From NCBI GenBank assembly GCA_900759225.1, contig CAAEUM010000118.1, positions 1 through 7,098 of the forward strand: a DNA stretch of 7,098 nucleotides, written 5' to 3'. Positions within the stretch are counted from its first letter, which is position 1. The number at the start of each line of letters is the position of its first letter. Positions 5,424-7,098 of the stretch are shown here, one piece after another. Made by a program: the position numbers and the translations under genes. Under the pieces are notes generated by a model. It ran no database searches, had not been told where the DNA came from, and was given only the letters and a program-made list of their open reading frames with translations. The DNA is from Lachnospiraceae bacterium (GTDB lineage Bacteria > Bacillota > Clostridia > Lachnospirales > Lachnospiraceae).

Positions 5424-6841
5424 AGCTCTCTCCTTTGTACGCAGTTTTCCCTCACCAGCTCTGCCCATTCCTCCGGCAGAAGGTTCTCCTCATCAAAATA
5501 AGAAGCATACCGGTTTCCCATAGGCTTATATGTTTCATAAAGCCCCAGCTCCCTATAATATTCAAACAGAAGGGGCAGTCTCTCTCCCTCTGCCAAAAGC
5601 CTGTCCATTGTCATCACGATCGCCGCATTCACCTCATCCCGGCTTCCCACACATTCAAAGGGCTTCTCCTGGCTGACACCTGTAAGCTGCTTAAGCAGCG
5701 GCTTCATCTCACCGTCCTCCAGCATATCCCGCCCAAAGATATCCCGCACCTCCTGCCTGGACAAAAACGGGGACAGGATCAGATAAACAAATAAGCACTT
5801 GGGGCAGCGGCCGCACCAGCTGTCCGTCTTGCTTCCCACATTGCAGCTGCGGAAAATAGAATGATACTGCTTCTTTTTTGCAAAATATCCTGCAATCTGG
5901 AATTCACTTAATGGCCGCAGCATACTGAAATAAAGGGCGCTTCCCGGAAGATATTTCTCCTCATACCGATGGAAATCCTTCTCAAACTGGAAGCTTTTGG
6001 AATACTGATGGTTTACAGTACTTCCCAAAACCGTACTTTCATTGGCGCTTGATTCATTGGACAGGGCAATATAGGACAATCCCATGATCCTGGCTGCAAT
6101 AATACTGGAAAATGCCACCAAAGCCGAAAATGGCGTATGACCATTTAAAAAGCCCTGCTTGTTCAGCTCCAGCATGGCAGGATCCAAAGTCCGCTTCACT
6201 GTGATCACATGAGCCCCATCCAGCCCTGCCGCCTCCGTGGTATGGATGGTAGCTCCCCGGGGATTAATAATATAACCGTAAACAGGATACCCACCGTCCC
6301 GTAAAAGCTCCAGAGTCACAGCAGAGTCTTTTCCGCCTCCAATCGGCACCAATACGCCCTTTTTTGCCTCCGGTGTCAGGGTGTTACCGGAAAAGCTTCC
6401 CTTTTCTTCTGCCTTTAAGCAGGATGCTTCTTCCGGTTTTCTGCATACAAGATTCATGAATCCCTGAGGCTTTGCCTCCCAAATCTGATTTACATAAAAG
6501 AATTCTCCCAGACCATTAAAATACAGATCCTTCCACCAGGCAATCTGCTCTTCATTCAGACTCCCAACCTCCAGGATCACCTGAGGGGAACAGGTAATCT
6601 TCCAGTAGCTTACCAGCTCTACCATGCCCAAAGAGAAAATCATCTCCTGCATCAGCTTGTCCTCTACCCACTCCTTTGATTCCCCTGCTCTTTTAGGGAA
6701 ACGCCAGGTTGGTGCAAAGGAAGACAAGCCCTCTATTTCAAAATGATAGGTAAGAAAAAGCTCCCTGTCATCCTCTGATATGTCATAGCCTCTGTAAAAA
6801 AAACGCAGATATTCCTCCCGCAGTTTTTGATATTTTTCCAT
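5420..6841 (-). CDS. murL: MurL-like UDP-MurNAc-L-Ala-L-Glu epimerase
   Basis: This encodes 473 residues from ATG 6841, with a purine-rich GGAAAG site ahead. The N-terminal 150 residues are unrecognised apart from resembling MurL. A PP-loop ATP-binding signature, PIGGGKDS (166-173), follows. Then come NGHTPFSALVAF (233-244), SNESSANEST (261-270), and four cysteines at 333, 343, 346 and 349 (the last three as CGRCPKC) that could bind zinc or a cluster. This order resembles MurL, the ATP-dependent epimerase that converts the terminal L-Glu of UDP-MurNAc-L-Ala-L-Glu to D-Glu in Xanthomonas. The 4-nt overlap with a MurD-type ligase strongly supports that role. It would act in the cytoplasm and bypass glutamate racemase. 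The alternative is another PP-loop enzyme; the chemistry is inferred from family resemblance and context. Confidence 0.75.
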   Translation of the reverse strand: MEKYQKLREEYLRFFYRGYDISEDDRELFLTYHFEIEGLSSFAPTWRFPKRAGESKEWVEDKLMQEMIFSLGMVELVSYWKITCSPQVILEVGSLNEEQIAWWKDLYFNGLGEFFYVNQIWEAKPQGFMNLVCRKPEEASCLKAEEKGSFSGNTLTPEAKKGVLVPIGGGKDSAVTLELLRDGGYPVYGYIINPRGATIHTTEAAGLDGAHVITVKRTLDPAMLELNKQGFLNGHTPFSALVAFSSIIAARIMGLSYIALSNESSANESTVLGSTVNHQYSKSFQFEKDFHRYEEKYLPGSALYFSMLRPLSEFQIAGYFAKKKQYHSIFRSCNVGSKTDSWCGRCPKCLFVYLILSPFLSRQEVRDIFGRDMLEDGEMKPLLKQLTGVSQEKPFECVGSRDEVNAAIVMTMDRLLAEGERLPLLFEYYRELGLYETYKPMGNRYASYFDEENLLPEEWAELVRENCVQRREL

Positions 6842-6863
6842 ATTGTTCTTTCCTTTCCTGTGG

Positions 6864-6897
6864 CTTCTATATCACAGGCTATTATAGTAAATAGAAG
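6864..6897. repeat. Inverted repeat spanning the -10 box of the murL promoter
   Basis: CTTCTAT (6864-6870) and ATAGAAG (6891-6897) form a perfect 7-bp inverted repeat with 20 bp between. They enclose the -10 hexamer (6881-6886), itself within CTATTATAG (6879-6887). A second inverted repeat, CCTGTG (6857-6862) with CACAGG (6873-6878), lies in the leader next to the ribosome site. These could be a repressor site or a leader hairpin; no known operator is recognised. Confidence 0.35.
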
Positions 6898-6909
6898 GGT
6901 ATTTTGCAA
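6881..6909 (-). promoter_or_regulatory. Near-consensus sigma-A promoter of murL-murD2
   Basis: On the minus strand TTGCAA (6909-6904), a 17-bp spacer and a perfect TATAAT (6886-6881) precede murL. The -35 begins 2 bp after the spmB stop codon. Transcription would start about 30 nt before ATG 6841. The strength suggests constitutive, vegetative expression independent of the upstream sporulation gene. Confidence 0.8.
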
Positions 6910-6911
6910 CT

Positions 6912-7098
6912 CTAAGGTGACATAAATATCCGCGTAAAAAATACACTGGCCGCCGCACTGACAGCTGTTGCCAAAAGCCCTCCTGCCAGCGTATAGCGTG
7001 TCTTTTTTATACCCACTGTTCCAAAATAAATGCTCATACAGTACAGCACCGTTTCTGTACTGCTCATTAAAATGGAGGCCATGAAGCCCAGCTCCGAA
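6912..7098 (-). CDS. spmB: Spore maturation protein B, SpmB (3' part)
   Basis: Sixty-one C-terminal residues are visible and the gene runs off the right edge. The segment ELGFMASILMSSTETVLY, then YFGTVGIKKTRYTLAGGL and a final hydrophobic helix, matches the SpmB C-terminus, where a STET motif and VGIKKTR are characteristic. SpmA and SpmB are nucleoside-recognition-domain membrane proteins needed for spore core dehydration and heat resistance; spmA is normally directly upstream of spmB, here outside the window. Two hydrophobic stretches (about residues 4-24 and 38-58 of the visible part) are likely membrane helices. The stop is TAG at 6914-6912. No terminator separates it from the murL promoter, so read-through into murL-murD2 is possible. 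Confidence 0.85.
   Translation of the reverse strand, partial: SELGFMASILMSSTETVLYCMSIYFGTVGIKKTRYTLAGGLLATAVSAAASVFFTRIFMSP

Noticed and set aside
5424..5468. Upstream ATG start for murD2 giving 468 residues and a 49-nt overlap with murL
   Set aside because: GTG 5423 has a well-placed AAGGAG and a 4-nt GTGA overlap typical of coupled genes; the extra 15 residues are just the murL tail in another frame.
1..7098. CRISPR array, tRNA, rRNA, phage or defence genes
   Set aside because: No direct repeats with regular spacers, no tRNA- or rRNA-like sequence and no phage or nuclease domains were seen.

Overview
The window looks like a chromosomal segment from a spore-forming, low-to-moderate-GC anaerobic Firmicute, most likely a Lachnospiraceae (Clostridium cluster XIVa) species. 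The evidence is the C-terminal end of the spore maturation protein SpmB, a radical-SAM activase of the anaerobic ribonucleotide reductase type, a short Firmicute-type NagB, a FabT-like MarR regulator, and a DUF6128-like protein of a type I associate with Lachnospiraceae. This assignment rests on protein resemblance from memory; no search was run.

Layout. At the left edge (1-486, +) is the 3' part of an NrdG-like activating enzyme. Its terminator (565-595) lies inside the 3' end of the convergent DUF6128-like gene (523-1710, -). A possible small ORF (1631-1801, -) overlaps the start of that gene. The region 1802-2037 holds no convincing gene. It carries an 83-bp structured repeat (1836-1918) and the leader of nagB, which starts at TTG 2038 and ends at 2763. 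A strong bidirectional terminator follows (2808-2852), then a second, inverted copy of the repeat (2871-2941). On the minus strand are a lipoprotein with a GerMN-like domain (2945-3523) and, 18 bp upstream of it, a FabT-like MarR regulator (3542-4003) with its own promoter. Next come a MurD-type ligase (4062-5423) and a PP-loop protein resembling MurL (5420-6841), overlapping by 4 nt (GTGA). A near-consensus promoter for this pair lies just past the stop of spmB (6912 to the right edge, -).

How the genes work together. The clearest functional unit is the murL-murD2 pair. By analogy with the pathway described in Xanthomonas oryzae, MurD2 would add L-glutamate to UDP-MurNAc-L-Ala, and MurL would epimerise that residue to D-Glu, giving a route to peptidoglycan that does not need glutamate racemase. 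NagB links amino-sugar catabolism to glycolysis and so sits near the same metabolism, but it is a separate transcription unit. The MarR and lipoprotein genes form a probable two-gene operon.

The most unusual non-coding signal is the pair of roughly 71-83 bp inverted repeats around nagB. Each has two adjacent hairpins whose pairing is largely kept despite sequence differences. One copy has 11-bp terminal inverted repeats, like a small non-autonomous mobile element.
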